In this document: piece by piece, positions 16,115 through 26,669 of the stretch
Layout of the letters: each line of letters starts with the position of its first letter
How positions within the stretch are numbered: the first letter of the stretch is position 1
Assembly: GCF_000425425.1 (NCBI RefSeq)
Contig: NZ_AUDK01000015.1
Coordinates: forward strand, 1-64,000
Direction: 5' to 3'
Length of the DNA stretch: 64,000 bases
Source of the DNA: Flavobacterium daejeonense DSM 17708
GTDB lineage: Bacteria > Bacteroidota > Bacteroidia > Flavobacteriales > Flavobacteriaceae
Translations under genes and position numbers: made by a program
The notes under the pieces: generated by a model
What the model was told of the DNA's origin: nothing
The model's database searches: none
What the model saw: only the letters and a program-made list of their open reading frames with translations

Positions 16115-17255
16115 CTCTCTGATAGAACTTAGTCATTCGGCTTATCAAAAAAACATCGATTTTTTAAGGCAGCTATTTGGGAAAAAAGTCATTTTTTCGT
16201 CGGTTGTTAAAGGAAACGCTTATGGACATGGAATTCCTGAATTTGTTACAATGGCTTCGGCTTGCGGTGTTCGTCATTTTTCCGTTTTTGATGTTAGTGA
16301 AGCCAGAGAGCTTAAAATGGTTTTAAATGATAAAATTACCATTTTAATTATGGGTTTTTTGCAAAAAGAAGATTTGGAATGGATTATTGAAAACGGAATA
16401 GAATTTTTTGTTTTTGACAGGAAAAGATTGTCTGAAGCTTGTCAAATAGCGAAAAAACTTCGAAAAAAAGCAATCGTTCATATTGAAGTAGAAACCGGAA
16501 TGAACCGAACCGGATTTGAAAAATCCGAATTAGCTGCAGTAACTTCTCTTTTGAAAAATGAAAAAGAATATTTAGAATTTAAAGGTTTGTGCACCCATTA
16601 TGCCGGAGCCGAAAGTATTTCCAATTATTATAGAGTAGAAAGACAAATTGTACGTTTTAAAGAAATAAAACAATACTTTTTAGAAAATGATTTAAAACCT
16701 CAAATTTGTCATTCGGCCTGTTCGGCAGCTTCGGTGATGTTTCCGGAAACCAGAATGGATTTGGTACGAATAGGTATTATGCAATACGGGTTATGGCCCA
16801 GTCAGGAAGTATTTATCACTTATTTGAATGCAAAAAAAATGAAGCTGGATCCTTTGAGCCGTGTCATTACCTGGAAAAGTGTAGTTATGAGTGTCAAAAA
16901 AATAAAGACAACTAATTTTATTGGTTACGGAACCAGTTTTATGGCAAAAAGGGATATGAAAGTCGCTATAATTCCTATTGGTTATGCGCATGGATACAGC
17001 AGGTCGTTAAGTAATCACGGGAGAGTACTTATTCAGGGACAGCGTTGTGTAGTTATTGGATTAGTGAATATGAATATGATTGCAGTGGATGTCACTGATA
17101 TTAAAACAGTAAAAAAAGGAGAAGAAGTGGTTTTAATAGGAAGTCAAAATGAAGGGGTGATTTCTATTGCTTCTTTTGGAGATTACAGCAATCAGCTGAA
17201 TTATGAATTATTAACCCGAATTTCTAAATCAATACCAAGAAAAATTATAGACTAA
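16104..17255 (+). CDS. Alanine racemase family PLP enzyme (Alr-type)
   Basis: A 383-residue, full-length fold-type III PLP racemase. The PLP lysine is K36 in VVKGNAYGHG. The second catalytic Tyr lies in the GYAHGYSR block, and the RIGIMQYGLWPS block is present. Two substrate-site positions are unusual: the normal GYADG reads GYAHG, and the normal GRVSMDQ reads GLVNMNM. This suggests a substrate other than alanine. The ATG at 16104 was chosen because a longer frame from 16035 would run 80 bases into the M20 gene and lacks family homology there. The stop codon abuts the start of the next racemase gene. Confidence 0.8.
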   Translation: MQTNSLIELSHSAYQKNIDFLRQLFGKKVIFSSVVKGNAYGHGIPEFVTMASACGVRHFSVFDVSEARELKMVLNDKITILIMGFLQKEDLEWIIENGIEFFVFDRKRLSEACQIAKKLRKKAIVHIEVETGMNRTGFEKSELAAVTSLLKNEKEYLEFKGLCTHYAGAESISNYYRVERQIVRFKEIKQYFLENDLKPQICHSACSAASVMFPETRMDLVRIGIMQYGLWPSQEVFITYLNAKKMKLDPLSRVITWKSVVMSVKKIKTTNFIGYGTSFMAKRDMKVAIIPIGYAHGYSRSLSNHGRVLIQGQRCVVIGLVNMNMIAVDVTDIKTVKKGEEVVLIGSQNEGVISIASFGDYSNQLNYELLTRISKSIPRKIID

Positions 17256-18328
17256 TGGCATTTATTAAATTATATAGAGAAAAATTAAAGGAAAATTATC
17301 AGTTTTTAGATTCAATTTTTAAATCCAGAGGAATTCATTGGGGAGTTGTTTCGAAAATGTTGTGTGGAAATGAGATTTATTTAAAAGAAATTATTGCGTT
17401 GGGTGTTCGGGAAATTCACGATTCCAGAGCGAGTAATTTGCGAAAAATAAAAGCATTGGATCCGGAAATTCAAACAGTTTACATCAAACCACCGGCTAAA
17501 CGCAGTATTGAAAGTATTGTGCGCTATGCTGATGTGAGTTTTAATACCGAAATATATACGATTAAGTTGCTTTCTAAAGAAGCCCAAAAGCAAAATAAAA
17601 TACATAATATCATTATTATGATTGAAATGGGGGATTTAAGAGAAGGTGTAATGGGAGAAGAGTTGATAGAATTTTATGGTAATGTACTTAGTTTGCCAAA
17701 TATTGAAATCCGTGGTATAGGAACAAATTTAAATTGTTTGAGCGGAGTGATGCCTACACAGGACAAACTGATTCAGTTAAGTTTGTACAAACAATTAATT
17801 GAAGCCAAATTCAATATTCATATTCCCTGGGTTTCCGGCGGAACTTCGGTGGCAGTGCCGTTGATTTTAAAGAATGCCCGTCCGATGGCGGTGAATCATT
17901 TTAGAATAGGAGAGGCTCTTTTTTTTGGGAAAGACTTATTTAACGGAGAAACCATAGAGGGAATGCATCACGATGTTTTTAAACTCTACAGTGAAATTAT
18001 TGAAATCACCGAAAAGCCAGACACACCTACCGGTGAGCTGGGAGAAAATGTAGCAGGACATACATTTTCTGTCGACAAAGCCGAAGATTTAGGAAGTACT
18101 TCTTTAAGAGCTATTTTGGATGTAGGATTGTTGGATATGCAACCGCAGTATATAAATCCGGAAGATGAGGGAATTACTATTATTGATGCCAGTTCGGATA
18201 TGTTGGTAATTGATATTAGTAATTCGAAGCGGAATTACAAAGTAGGGGATTTGGTATCCTTTAATTTAAGATATATGGGAGCACTTTATTTGCTAAATTC
18301 TGATTATATTGAAAAAAAGATTGGGTGA
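17255..18328 (+). CDS. Alanine/ornithine racemase-like PLP enzyme (Orr-type)
   Basis: A 357-residue PLP-dependent racemase of the alanine/ornithine racemase group. The PLP lysine is K34 in GVVSKMLCGN. Further conserved blocks are EMGDLREGV, GIGTNLNCLSGV, WVSGGTS and NHFRIGEALFFG. It overlaps the Alr-type gene by one base, so the two racemases are translationally coupled and may form a pair or act in sequence. Ornithine, lysine or a related amino acid is possible, but the substrate cannot be read from the sequence. No clear terminator follows. Confidence 0.78.
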   Translation: MAFIKLYREKLKENYQFLDSIFKSRGIHWGVVSKMLCGNEIYLKEIIALGVREIHDSRASNLRKIKALDPEIQTVYIKPPAKRSIESIVRYADVSFNTEIYTIKLLSKEAQKQNKIHNIIIMIEMGDLREGVMGEELIEFYGNVLSLPNIEIRGIGTNLNCLSGVMPTQDKLIQLSLYKQLIEAKFNIHIPWVSGGTSVAVPLILKNARPMAVNHFRIGEALFFGKDLFNGETIEGMHHDVFKLYSEIIEITEKPDTPTGELGENVAGHTFSVDKAEDLGSTSLRAILDVGLLDMQPQYINPEDEGITIIDASSDMLVIDISNSKRNYKVGDLVSFNLRYMGALYLLNSDYIEKKIG

Positions 18329-18526
18329 AATTCTTTTTTTATTGCAAAATTGTAAATGATATAAGAAATGGATTTCAATTTTGTTTAAGATTTTGCTGTG
18401 AGAGCATGTTTTTAGGAGGTGAAATTTAATAAATTGTTATTTTTTGGTGATTTTTTGGTTTGTGCTGTCAAAAAATAAGGGGTTAAACTGTTTAAGTAAT
18501 AAAAATTTTTGTCTTTAGGGGTGTTT

Positions 18527-18559
18527 TTTGTGGGGGTATGTTTTCGTTTTATATTTTTG
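18527..18559 (+). promoter_or_regulatory. Promoter of amt
   Basis: TTTG at 18527-18530 and TATTTTTG at 18552-18559 are separated by 21 bases. This matches the Bacteroidota primary sigma consensus (TTTG, then TAnnTTTG). The start codon of amt lies 27 bases after the second element. Confidence 0.65.
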
Positions 18560-18586
18560 TAAAAAATTTAAACCAAATAAAAAACA

Positions 18587-19900
18587 ATGAGAAAAGTAAC
18601 TTTAAGTGTAATAATGATTGCGTTGTTAGTCATTACATTATTTTCAAGTTTTATTTTAACTGGAAGCCCAGTTCCATCAGAAGCTGTTGCATTTGATACA
18701 GGAGATACTGCCTGGATGATTGTAGCTACAGCTTTAGTTTTACTTATGACTCCGGGATTAGGATTCTTTTACGGAGGTATGGTAGGTAAAAAAAATGTTA
18801 TCAGTACTATGTTGCAAAGTTTCATGGCAATGATAATTGTTACCGTATTATGGATTGTAGTTGGATTTAGTTTGTCTTTTGGTACTACCATTGGAGGGAT
18901 TATTGGGGATCCAACGACTTATCCGTTTTTTCAGGGAGTAGGAACTAATACAACATGGAGTTTGGCAGGAACCATTCCATTTATGTTGTTTGCTTTATTC
19001 CAGGCTAAATTTGCCATCATTACCCCGGCTTTAATTACGGGAGCTTTTGCCGAAAGAATTCGTTTTTGGGCATATATGTTATTCATGGTATTATTCATTT
19101 TAGTGATTTATGCTCCATTGTGTCATATGACCTGGCATCCTGATGGATTATTCTTCAAAATGGGAGTTTTGGATTTTGCAGGAGGAACAGTCGTTCACAT
19201 GAGTGCCGGATGGGCAGCATTAGCAGGAGCTATGTTCTTAGGAAAAAGAAAAGTACAAAAAGTAAATCCGGCTCGTATTACTTACGTTTTATTAGGAACA
19301 GGATTATTATGGTTTGGATGGTTTGGTTTCAACGCTGGTTCGGCTTTAGGAGCTAACGGATTAGCAGTTCAGGCTTTAGGAACTACTACTGTTGCTGCTG
19401 CTGCTGCTGGTATGGCCTGGGTGTTTATGGATAAAATTTTAGGACACAAGTTATCTGCTATGGGAGCTTGTATTGGTACGGTTGTAGGTTTAGTTGCAAT
19501 TACACCGGCAGCCGGTTTTGTAAGCTTACCACATGGAATCTTCATTGGTATGTTCAGTAGTGTTGTAAGTAACTTTATGGTAAGTAAATTTCCTAAAGGA
19601 AAAATTGACGATGCTTTGGATGTATTTGCCTGTCACGGTGTTGGAGGTATGGTAGGTATGTTGTTAACAGGAGTTTTTGCTTCTAAAGAAGTAAATTCGG
19701 CTGTAGCTGACCAAGGATTAATCTTTGGAGAATCTACTTTGTTTATCAATCAATTTACAGCATTGGTAGTCGTATCTGTTTTTGCATTTTGTGCTTCTTA
19801 TGCATTATTCTTTATTGTAAACAAAATTACTACTTTAAGAGTTACAGAAGACAAAGAAGAATTAGGTTTGGATATTTCTCAACACGGAGAATATTTATAA
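18587..19900 (+). CDS. amt: Ammonium transporter
   Basis: A 437-residue Amt/MEP/Rh channel that carries ammonium across the inner membrane. It starts with a signal-peptide-like hydrophobic segment (8-24) and then about 11 helices. The family signature DFAGGTVVHMSAGWAALAGA contains the first pore His, and FACHGVGGMVG contains the second. MTPGLGFFYGGMV near the N-terminus is also typical. No glnK PII gene is adjacent, which differs from many bacteria. The gene has its own promoter and terminator and is probably monocistronic. Confidence 0.94.
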   Translation: MRKVTLSVIMIALLVITLFSSFILTGSPVPSEAVAFDTGDTAWMIVATALVLLMTPGLGFFYGGMVGKKNVISTMLQSFMAMIIVTVLWIVVGFSLSFGTTIGGIIGDPTTYPFFQGVGTNTTWSLAGTIPFMLFALFQAKFAIITPALITGAFAERIRFWAYMLFMVLFILVIYAPLCHMTWHPDGLFFKMGVLDFAGGTVVHMSAGWAALAGAMFLGKRKVQKVNPARITYVLLGTGLLWFGWFGFNAGSALGANGLAVQALGTTTVAAAAAGMAWVFMDKILGHKLSAMGACIGTVVGLVAITPAAGFVSLPHGIFIGMFSSVVSNFMVSKFPKGKIDDALDVFACHGVGGMVGMLLTGVFASKEVNSAVADQGLIFGESTLFINQFTALVVVSVFAFCASYALFFIVNKITTLRVTEDKEELGLDISQHGEYL

Positions 19901-19920
19901 TAAACTCTTTTATATAGAAA

Positions 19921-19957
19921 AAAAAGCTTAGTTGAATTGCCAACTAAGCTTTTTTTG
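19921..19957 (+). terminator. Rho-independent terminator after amt
   Basis: The arms AAGCTTAGTTG and CAACTAAGCTT form an 11-base stem with a short loop, followed by a T-run. An A-run on the 5' side means it could also act on the convergent metallopeptidase transcript. Confidence 0.88.
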
Positions 19958-19979
19958 TTTTAGGGTATTTTTATTTTTT

Positions 19980-20861
19980 TTAGTTCAAATTATAACCAAA
20001 TTCTCTAAAAGTATTTCCCTGTTTGATGTCACCTGATTTATAACCTTTCATAAACCAGTATTTTCTTTGTTCAGAAGTACCATGAGTAAAGGATTCCGGA
20101 ACAATATGCCCCTGCATTTTTGACTGAATGGCATCGTCACCTACGGCATGAGCCGCACTTAAAGCTTCGTCCAAATCCCCTTCTTCTAAAATATTATTCA
20201 TTTCCTGATTATAATGTGTCCAAATTCCAGCGTAAAAATCAGCCTGAAGTTCTAAACAAACAGATAATTTATTGGCTTCAGTTTTAGATACACCTTGTTG
20301 CATTTGTCTCATTTTAGCCGAAGTTCCTAATAAAGTTTGAACGTGGTGTCCTATTTCGTGCGCTATGACATAAGCCGTTGCAAAGTCGCCTCCTTTAGCG
20401 CCAAAACGGGTTTTGAGTTCTTCAAAGAAAGTTAAATCCATATATACTTTTTGATCTCCGGGACAGTAGAAAGGTCCTGAATCGGAAGTAGCATTCCCGC
20501 AGGCTGTTTGTACTGCTCCGTTAAATAATATAACGGAAGGTTTTTTGTAACTAAGATTGTTTTCTTCAAAAATTCGGGACCAAACGTCTTCGTTGTCTGC
20601 TAATAATGTTTTAACAAAAGCCTGCTCTTCGAGTTCCTGTGCCGTTAAATCCCGATCCCTTTGTCCGGATGTTTGCTCGCTTTGTCCCTGATTCAGTTGT
20701 TCTAAAACCGGAGTAATCATTTGGGCATTTTCGCCACCAAAAACATTAAGTAATAAAATGATAATTCCAAGAATTCCACCTCCTACAATTGTTTTTCCAC
20801 CGGAGGACATACCTCTGCGGTCTTCCACATTGTCACTTTGTCTTCTTCCTTTCCATTTCAT
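19980..20861 (-). CDS. Neutral zinc metallopeptidase (YpfJ family)
   Basis: A 293-residue membrane-anchored protein of the putative neutral zinc metallopeptidase family. One transmembrane segment lies at about 24-42, followed by a disordered Gln/Ser-rich linker. The zinc motif HEIGHHVQ is at 168-175, with the downstream block SVCLELQADFYAGIWTH that supplies the third ligand. The DSGPFYCPGDQKVYMD block is typical of the family. The active domain is probably outside the cytoplasm. It lies 23 bases downstream of the large histidine kinase gene's 3' end... in the same orientation, but no functional link is evident. Confidence 0.85.
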   Translation of the reverse strand: MKWKGRRQSDNVEDRRGMSSGGKTIVGGGILGIIILLLNVFGGENAQMITPVLEQLNQGQSEQTSGQRDRDLTAQELEEQAFVKTLLADNEDVWSRIFEENNLSYKKPSVILFNGAVQTACGNATSDSGPFYCPGDQKVYMDLTFFEELKTRFGAKGGDFATAYVIAHEIGHHVQTLLGTSAKMRQMQQGVSKTEANKLSVCLELQADFYAGIWTHYNQEMNNILEEGDLDEALSAAHAVGDDAIQSKMQGHIVPESFTHGTSEQRKYWFMKGYKSGDIKQGNTFREFGYNLN

Positions 20862-20884
20862 AGCTTTTAATTTTAGTTAATAGT

Positions 20885-23800
20885 TTATTTAATCCATTTG
20901 AGCAGTGTTTTTTCGATGATGCCTTTTACTATTGGTTTCGAAATATAATCATTCATTTGCATTTCAAGGCATTTGTTTTTTTCTTCTTTTTCGGTTCCGG
21001 CGGTAATGGCTATAATCGGGACTTCTTTTCCGTGGTCTAATTCCCGAATGGCTTCCGTGGCTTCATAGCCGTTCATAACCGGCATTTGGATATCCATAAA
21101 AATAATGTCCGGAAGAATATTTTCAAATTGCTTAACCGCTTCAGCACCATTTGCAGCTTCAAAAAGTTGGGCTTCCGGAAGACTGTTTTTTATAATGGTT
21201 TTTAACAAAAGCATATTGATTTTATTGTCTTCTACCAGTAAAATTTTGCTTTTTGCTAAATTAGAATTAGCCGTTAGCATTGCCGGCGTATCCATATCGG
21301 AAACTGTTTTGTTTTCTTGTTGTTCTTTCGGTAATTCGGAATTTGTTTGTAAATCAATATCAAAATAGAAATGACTACCTTTTCCAATTTTACTTTTCAA
21401 TTTTAATCGGCTGTCCATTATATTTAAAAGCTTATTTGAAATGGTTAATCCAAGACCTGTTCCTCCAAATTTTTTGGTCGTAGAACTATCTTCCTGCGAG
21501 AAGGCTTTGAATATTTTTTTCTGATTTTGTTCTAATATTCCAATTCCGGAATCGATTACCGAAAAACGAATTCTGGTTTGGTTTTCGCCTATTTTCTCTT
21601 TTAAAATAACATTTAGTTGTACGCTTCCTTTTTCGGTAAATTTCACCGCATTGGATAATAAATTAATAAGAATCTGTTTGATTCTCACGATGTCTATCCA
21701 GGCATAACGCGGAACTTCGGTATCAATGTTTAATTCCAGTTTCAGGTTTTTTTGATTGGCTTCAAATTGAATTAAATCAATCACCTGCTCCATTAATTCT
21801 TTCAAATCGTGTTTTTCAATATGTAATTCCAGTTTGCCGGCTTCGATTTTTGAAAAATCCAAAATATCGTTTACAATTTCCAATAAAGTATGCGCCGACT
21901 GATTGACCGTTATCATGTGTTTTTCCTGAATACGATCCAGTTTGGTTTTCATCAGCAAATCGGTAAATCCGATAATTCCATTAAGCGGAGTTCGGATTTC
22001 GTGGCTCATATTGGCTAAAAATTCCGATTTTGCTTTGTTAGCCGCTTCGGCATATTCTTTGGCTTTAATAGCTTTTTCGGCATCTTTTCGTTTGCTGATG
22101 TCGAGCATGATTCCTTCAATGTATTTGATTTCACCATTATTAACCACCGTATCCACAAATTCGTCAACCCATACGATTTCGTTATTTTTGTTTATAATGC
22201 GGTAAGCAAGATGAAAAGGCTCTAATCGGGATAGTTTTTGGGTGGTTTTGAGTAATGTTTTTTCTAAATCATCCGGATGGATTAAATCTTTGAAAATGAT
22301 TCTTTTTTCCAGAAAATCTTCTTTCGGATAACCCGTTAGTTTTTCAATTTCATCGTTGAGGTAAATTTTGGTGAAATTCTCGTCGTTTTCAGACAGATAA
22401 ACCGTTCCGGGAATATTATTGGCCAACAATCTGAATTTTTCTTCACTTTCGTTAATTGCAATTTCGTTTTCTATTCGTTCAATAGAAGAACCAATATTCA
22501 TCGTTAGTGTTTGCAAAATTTGAATTTCATCATCAGCCCAGTTACGATCTTCGTTCAAATCGTTTAAGCCCATGAAACCGTGAAATTTATTTTTTACGAA
22601 AATGGGTAAAAGAATTATAGAACCAACTTTTAAGACTTTCATTTTTTGTCTTAAGGTTTCGCTTTTTACATTAGAAATCGTATTGTGATAAATTTTATTT
22701 TCTAATAAAGGTTCCAGTAAATCTTCAAAAAAAGGATATTCCAAATTTTGGAAGGAATCATCTATCTCCGTTAAAGTTTCATGTCCGGTTGTCCAGCGGT
22801 ATTTTTGGCTGATGGTATTGTTTTCCGGATTGTTTTGGTAATAAAAACTGCGATAAGATTTAGTTGCTTTTCCAATAATAATTAAAACGTCAGCAAAAAC
22901 TTTGTCGATGTCTTTTACATTTAAAAAACGTTCGGTACAAAGGTTCATCGCAGCAAGCAGTTCACTTTTGTATTTAAGTTTGTGCTCGGCTTCCAGTCTT
23001 TTTTTCGATTCAAAGGCAATAGCAACGCTGTCGGCAATGGCTCTGGAAAAATTAATATCCTCATTATCCCATTGCTTGATTGTTTCAATCATTTCGATAC
23101 ACACTAATCCGATAAGCGCACCGTTGATAAAAACCGGGGTTTTGATTACGGAGGAAACGCCGGGCATATCCGGACTGTCGGGATATAATTCTTTTATTAT
23201 TGGATTGTTTTTTACATTCGAAGCTACCAGCGGCGTTTTGCTTTCTAAGGATAAAAAGAAATCCGGATAGTCTTCTTTGGTGATGATTAAACCATTGGTG
23301 AAAGTGTTGCTGTTAAGTTCGTATGATTGTAAGCAGCAAATTTTATCTTCAAGATATTCCCAGTAACTCGTTCTGCTGGCGCCAATGGTTTTAGCCGCAT
23401 TTTCCAGAATCGATTTTAATTTGGTCTCTAAATTTTCTTCGGTTGAATAACTTTTTGCGGTAAATTTTAATAAGTTCTCATTATATTTTTTGTTTTTATC
23501 ATCTCGTTTTTGCTTTTCTACATCAATATTTTTCATAAAAGTGATGTCACGGGCAATTGCCGAATAACCGTTGATTTTCCCAAAATCATTTCGGCTGATG
23601 ATAACTTTTTGGGCCACCCATAAAGTGTCTCCGTTTTTCTTCAAAACTGGAACTTCCAATGTTGGGAAATCTACGCTGTTTTCGCTATTGTTACGGTAAA
23701 ATGACTCCAAAACGCTCAGATAATCTTTTCGGACAAAAAGAGAATAATGCTGGTTTACAATTTGTTTTTTGGTATAATTAAGGCTCTTTAAGGTATAATC

Positions 23801-24937
23801 ATTGACAAAAGTAATGTTTCCATGTGTATTCAGTTCATAGATGAAATCCTGAGCATTTTGAACCAGATTTTTATATTGATTTTGAATTTGAATCTGATTA
23901 CTGATATCCTGACCAATTCCGATAATTAAATCATTAGAAAATTGTTTGTTTTTCCATTGAATGTATTTGTATTCACCGTTTTTACATCTTAATTTTCTAA
24001 CAAAAACTCTATCGTTTATCTGGCTTTCAAAAGTTTCATTAGCCGTTATTTCGGGATTGTCTGTCAAATTATAATAACCATACCCCAGTAATTCTTTGGA
24101 ATTGTAACCCAAAACTGTTTGTACACTTTCGCTGCAAAAAACAATTTTGTTTTGATTGTTTTTGGCCATTATCAACGAATTTCCTTTATGAATAATCTGA
24201 TTGTAAAATTGGAATTTATCATTTAAATCCTGTATTGACATGTGACGGATGTAATTGACAAAAACAATAATTAAAGTGTAATTAAAAAGAATTGTAATCC
24301 GGTTTAAGGGCGCTAATTTGAGTAAGGAAATTCCAATGAGTGTACTGAATACAAACAGTATAAAAGACCAGTAAAGTTTGCCGGGTTTTAAGGTAGTGTA
24401 TGAAAAATAAATAAATAGTAAAAAGGTTAAAAACGGGATGTTGTCCGCATCCAATTTGATTACATTGCGGAGTGTATTGAGGAAGGCAACAAAAAAAACA
24501 ACTCGAAATATTTTTACGATATTTTGAAATACAAAATCAAATTTTGTACTAATAAAACTCACGAAAATTAGAAAAAAAGCAATACTCACATTAGTGATTA
24601 ACATGCTTTTAGGTCTTAAATTAAAATATTCGAAAGTGATTTCCAAGATTAAAACAATCAATCCCAGAAATAAAAAATAGAGTTGGTATTCTTTTCTTTC
24701 GGAGTTTTCAGGAGTAAAGTTTTTAATAAAACGATTCCCAAAGGAATATTTGATTTGATGAAATTTATAAATCAATAAAAAAATAATCAAAAAGATAAAT
24801 GGAATCACAGTTCGATAAAGATTTTTATCAATAGGTAACTGATCTACAATGTCAAAGGTATTAATAGAGTAAAAATTAATGAAGCCACTAACACTGTTTG
24901 TAAGCATTTTTAATACAATGAGAAATTGTGGCATCAT
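20885..24937 (-). CDS. Membrane hybrid sensor histidine kinase (PAS-PAS-GAF-GAF-PAS-HisKA-HATPase-REC)
   Basis: A very large hybrid kinase of 1350 residues. The first about 235 residues hold several hydrophobic helices. Two PAS domains (about 255-350 and 355-470), two GAF domains (about 500-650 and 660-820) and a third PAS (about 830-955) follow. The phospho-acceptor His is near 979 in [14 protein letters not shown]. The ATPase domain shows [16 protein letters not shown] and [11 protein letters not shown]. The C-terminal receiver (about 1230-1350) has LVEDN and a phospho-Asp near 1280 in [11 protein letters not shown]. No output regulator is adjacent, so it is orphan. A CAAAATTA at 24966-24973 could be its -7 element. 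Confidence 0.9.
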   Translation of the reverse strand: MMPQFLIVLKMLTNSVSGFINFYSINTFDIVDQLPIDKNLYRTVIPFIFLIIFLLIYKFHQIKYSFGNRFIKNFTPENSERKEYQLYFLFLGLIVLILEITFEYFNLRPKSMLITNVSIAFFLIFVSFISTKFDFVFQNIVKIFRVVFFVAFLNTLRNVIKLDADNIPFLTFLLFIYFSYTTLKPGKLYWSFILFVFSTLIGISLLKLAPLNRITILFNYTLIIVFVNYIRHMSIQDLNDKFQFYNQIIHKGNSLIMAKNNQNKIVFCSESVQTVLGYNSKELLGYGYYNLTDNPEITANETFESQINDRVFVRKLRCKNGEYKYIQWKNKQFSNDLIIGIGQDISNQIQIQNQYKNLVQNAQDFIYELNTHGNITFVNDYTLKSLNYTKKQIVNQHYSLFVRKDYLSVLESFYRNNSENSVDFPTLEVPVLKKNGDTLWVAQKVIISRNDFGKINGYSAIARDITFMKNIDVEKQKRDDKNKKYNENLLKFTAKSYSTEENLETKLKSILENAAKTIGASRTSYWEYLEDKICCLQSYELNSNTFTNGLIITKEDYPDFFLSLESKTPLVASNVKNNPIIKELYPDSPDMPGVSSVIKTPVFINGALIGLVCIEMIETIKQWDNEDINFSRAIADSVAIAFESKKRLEAEHKLKYKSELLAAMNLCTERFLNVKDIDKVFADVLIIIGKATKSYRSFYYQNNPENNTISQKYRWTTGHETLTEIDDSFQNLEYPFFEDLLEPLLENKIYHNTISNVKSETLRQKMKVLKVGSIILLPIFVKNKFHGFMGLNDLNEDRNWADDEIQILQTLTMNIGSSIERIENEIAINESEEKFRLLANNIPGTVYLSENDENFTKIYLNDEIEKLTGYPKEDFLEKRIIFKDLIHPDDLEKTLLKTTQKLSRLEPFHLAYRIINKNNEIVWVDEFVDTVVNNGEIKYIEGIMLDISKRKDAEKAIKAKEYAEAANKAKSEFLANMSHEIRTPLNGIIGFTDLLMKTKLDRIQEKHMITVNQSAHTLLEIVNDILDFSKIEAGKLELHIEKHDLKELMEQVIDLIQFEANQKNLKLELNIDTEVPRYAWIDIVRIKQILINLLSNAVKFTEKGSVQLNVILKEKIGENQTRIRFSVIDSGIGILEQNQKKIFKAFSQEDSSTTKKFGGTGLGLTISNKLLNIMDSRLKLKSKIGKGSHFYFDIDLQTNSELPKEQQENKTVSDMDTPAMLTANSNLAKSKILLVEDNKINMLLLKTIIKNSLPEAQLFEAANGAEAVKQFENILPDIIFMDIQMPVMNGYEATEAIRELDHGKEVPIIAITAGTEKEEKNKCLEMQMNDYISKPIVKGIIEKTLLKWIK

Positions 24938-25063
24938 AATTTGATGGATTAAATCTTAAATTTAGCAAAATTATTTGGGGTAATTTCGTTAAAAATAAGA
25001 ATGTTTGAAAGAAATTGGTAGTTGTTTTGTCAAAAAAATGAGTTTTTAAGGGAAATTAAATGG

Positions 25064-25816
25064 TTATTCGAAATCTATAATTGATTTGTAAATTGCGTAA
25101 TACATGGAATACAAAAGCGGCAAAGTAAAAAACAAACCGATGAAAAACATGAAAACACCCGTTATGCAAAATAAATAAGTAACCGTTAGCAGTCCTAAAA
25201 GCACCAGTGGTTGTTTTGAAACCAAAGTAAAGCTGGTGTTGATGGCTTCGAAAACTTTAAAATCACGGAAAATAATTAACGGAACTGTGAGTACATTCAG
25301 AAGCGAAATAGCTAATGAAGCCAAGAATCCTAAAATAGGCAATCCGCTTAAATCTGCCACAGAGGAAACGCCCATGTTTAAAATTGTGATGAGCAAAGTG
25401 GCTAGGAAAAGTGATTTGAAATATTGGAATTGGTAATATTGAAAAGCTGCCGAAAGGTGAAATTCTTCGTCTATTTCCGCGCAATGAGCCATTTTTATAA
25501 TTCCTGCAAAAAACGGACTCACCAAGCAACTGAATAAAGTGACGCTGCCAATATAAATAATTAAAAATTCATCAGAAAAGTTGTTTGGATCTAAATTTTC
25601 CGGTTTGATGAATTCCTGGAAATTTTCTATTCCGAAAGTGAAGGCTATAATTACGAATGCCAACATTCCAAGTAAGACGGCTGAAACTAAAAACAGTAAA
25701 CCGGCATAGACCACTATTTTTTTATAATTTTCAAAAGCAAGGTTGAAAACCGCCTCAAAACTAAGTTGATAACCGTTGGTTTTTAATTCCTGAATTCGGT
25801 CTTTATTAGATTTCAT
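25064..25816 (-). CDS. Multi-pass membrane protein of unknown function
   Basis: A 250-residue protein with about six hydrophobic segments (roughly 35-60, 87-110, 130-150, 160-190, 200-215 and 215-245), and a short polar N-terminus. I do not recognise a catalytic motif. The overall pattern, with amphipathic spacers and a FRDFKVFEAINTSFTLV segment, is like the DUF975/YciC-type membrane proteins, but that is only a resemblance. It stands alone between the histidine kinase and the pseudouridine synthase gene. Confidence 0.7.
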   Translation of the reverse strand: MKSNKDRIQELKTNGYQLSFEAVFNLAFENYKKIVVYAGLLFLVSAVLLGMLAFVIIAFTFGIENFQEFIKPENLDPNNFSDEFLIIYIGSVTLFSCLVSPFFAGIIKMAHCAEIDEEFHLSAAFQYYQFQYFKSLFLATLLITILNMGVSSVADLSGLPILGFLASLAISLLNVLTVPLIIFRDFKVFEAINTSFTLVSKQPLVLLGLLTVTYLFCITGVFMFFIGLFFTLPLLYSMYYAIYKSIIDFE

Positions 25817-25891
25817 AAGTAATGCTGTAAGAATAATTGATTGAAAATTTGAAGCGTATAAAGCTACGTTTTATTTTTCTCTTCTAAAATA

Positions 25892-26584
25892 CTAAATCGC
25901 GTTCCAAATTACATCGTTCGGAACGGGCGCAACAATAGTGAGTATTTCTTTAGAAACCGGATGCACAAAAACTAATTTTCGGGCATGTAAATGAATTCCA
26001 CCATCAGAATTACTGCGGTCAAAACCATATTTTAAGTCGCCTTTTATTGGTGAACCGATGGCTGCCAACTGCGCTCTGATTTGGTGATGTCTTCCGGTGT
26101 GTAAGTTGATTTCTAAAGCGGTGTAATTGTTAAGTTCTTTGATAATTTTATAATCCAGGCTAGCTGTTTTACTGTCCGGAACTTCTTTTAAGTGCGCTTT
26201 TGAAGTGTTGTTTTTTTCGTTTCTTTTAAGGAAATGTACCAATTTGGCTTCCTTTTCCAGCGGTTTATTTTTTACAACAGCCCAATAGGTTTTTTGGGTT
26301 TCTCTGTTTTTAAATAAATCATTCAATCGGGTTAAGGCCTTGCTGGTTCGGGCAAAAACGACAATTCCGGTTGTGGGACGGTCTAAGCGGTGTACTACGC
26401 CTAGAAATACTTCTCCGGGTTTGTTGTATTTTTCTTTGATATATTCTTTAATGACTTCACTTAGTGGTTTGTCTCCGGTTTTATCGCCCTGAACAATATC
26501 ACCAACCCGTTTATTAACTACAATAATATGATTGTCTTCATGTAAAACCTGAAGATTATTTTTGTTAGAAAGTTCTTTCATCAA
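25892..26584 (-). CDS. RluA-family RNA pseudouridine synthase
   Basis: Converts uridine to pseudouridine in rRNA or tRNA. The 230-residue protein has the RluA signature GVVHRLDRPTTGIVVFARTS, with the catalytic Asp at 68. Its C-terminal part has HTGRHHQIRAQLAAIG, typical of the family. There is no N-terminal S4 domain, as in RluA and TruC types. Exact target positions cannot be assigned from the sequence. Confidence 0.9.
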   Translation of the reverse strand: MMKELSNKNNLQVLHEDNHIIVVNKRVGDIVQGDKTGDKPLSEVIKEYIKEKYNKPGEVFLGVVHRLDRPTTGIVVFARTSKALTRLNDLFKNRETQKTYWAVVKNKPLEKEAKLVHFLKRNEKNNTSKAHLKEVPDSKTASLDYKIIKELNNYTALEINLHTGRHHQIRAQLAAIGSPIKGDLKYGFDRSNSDGGIHLHARKLVFVHPVSKEILTIVAPVPNDVIWNAI

Positions 26585-26669
26585 CTACTTTATTAGATTG
26601 CAAAAATAGCAGTTTTATAATTGTTATCTTTTAACAATAGTGTCACAAAAACACTTTTTTTCAGATTTT

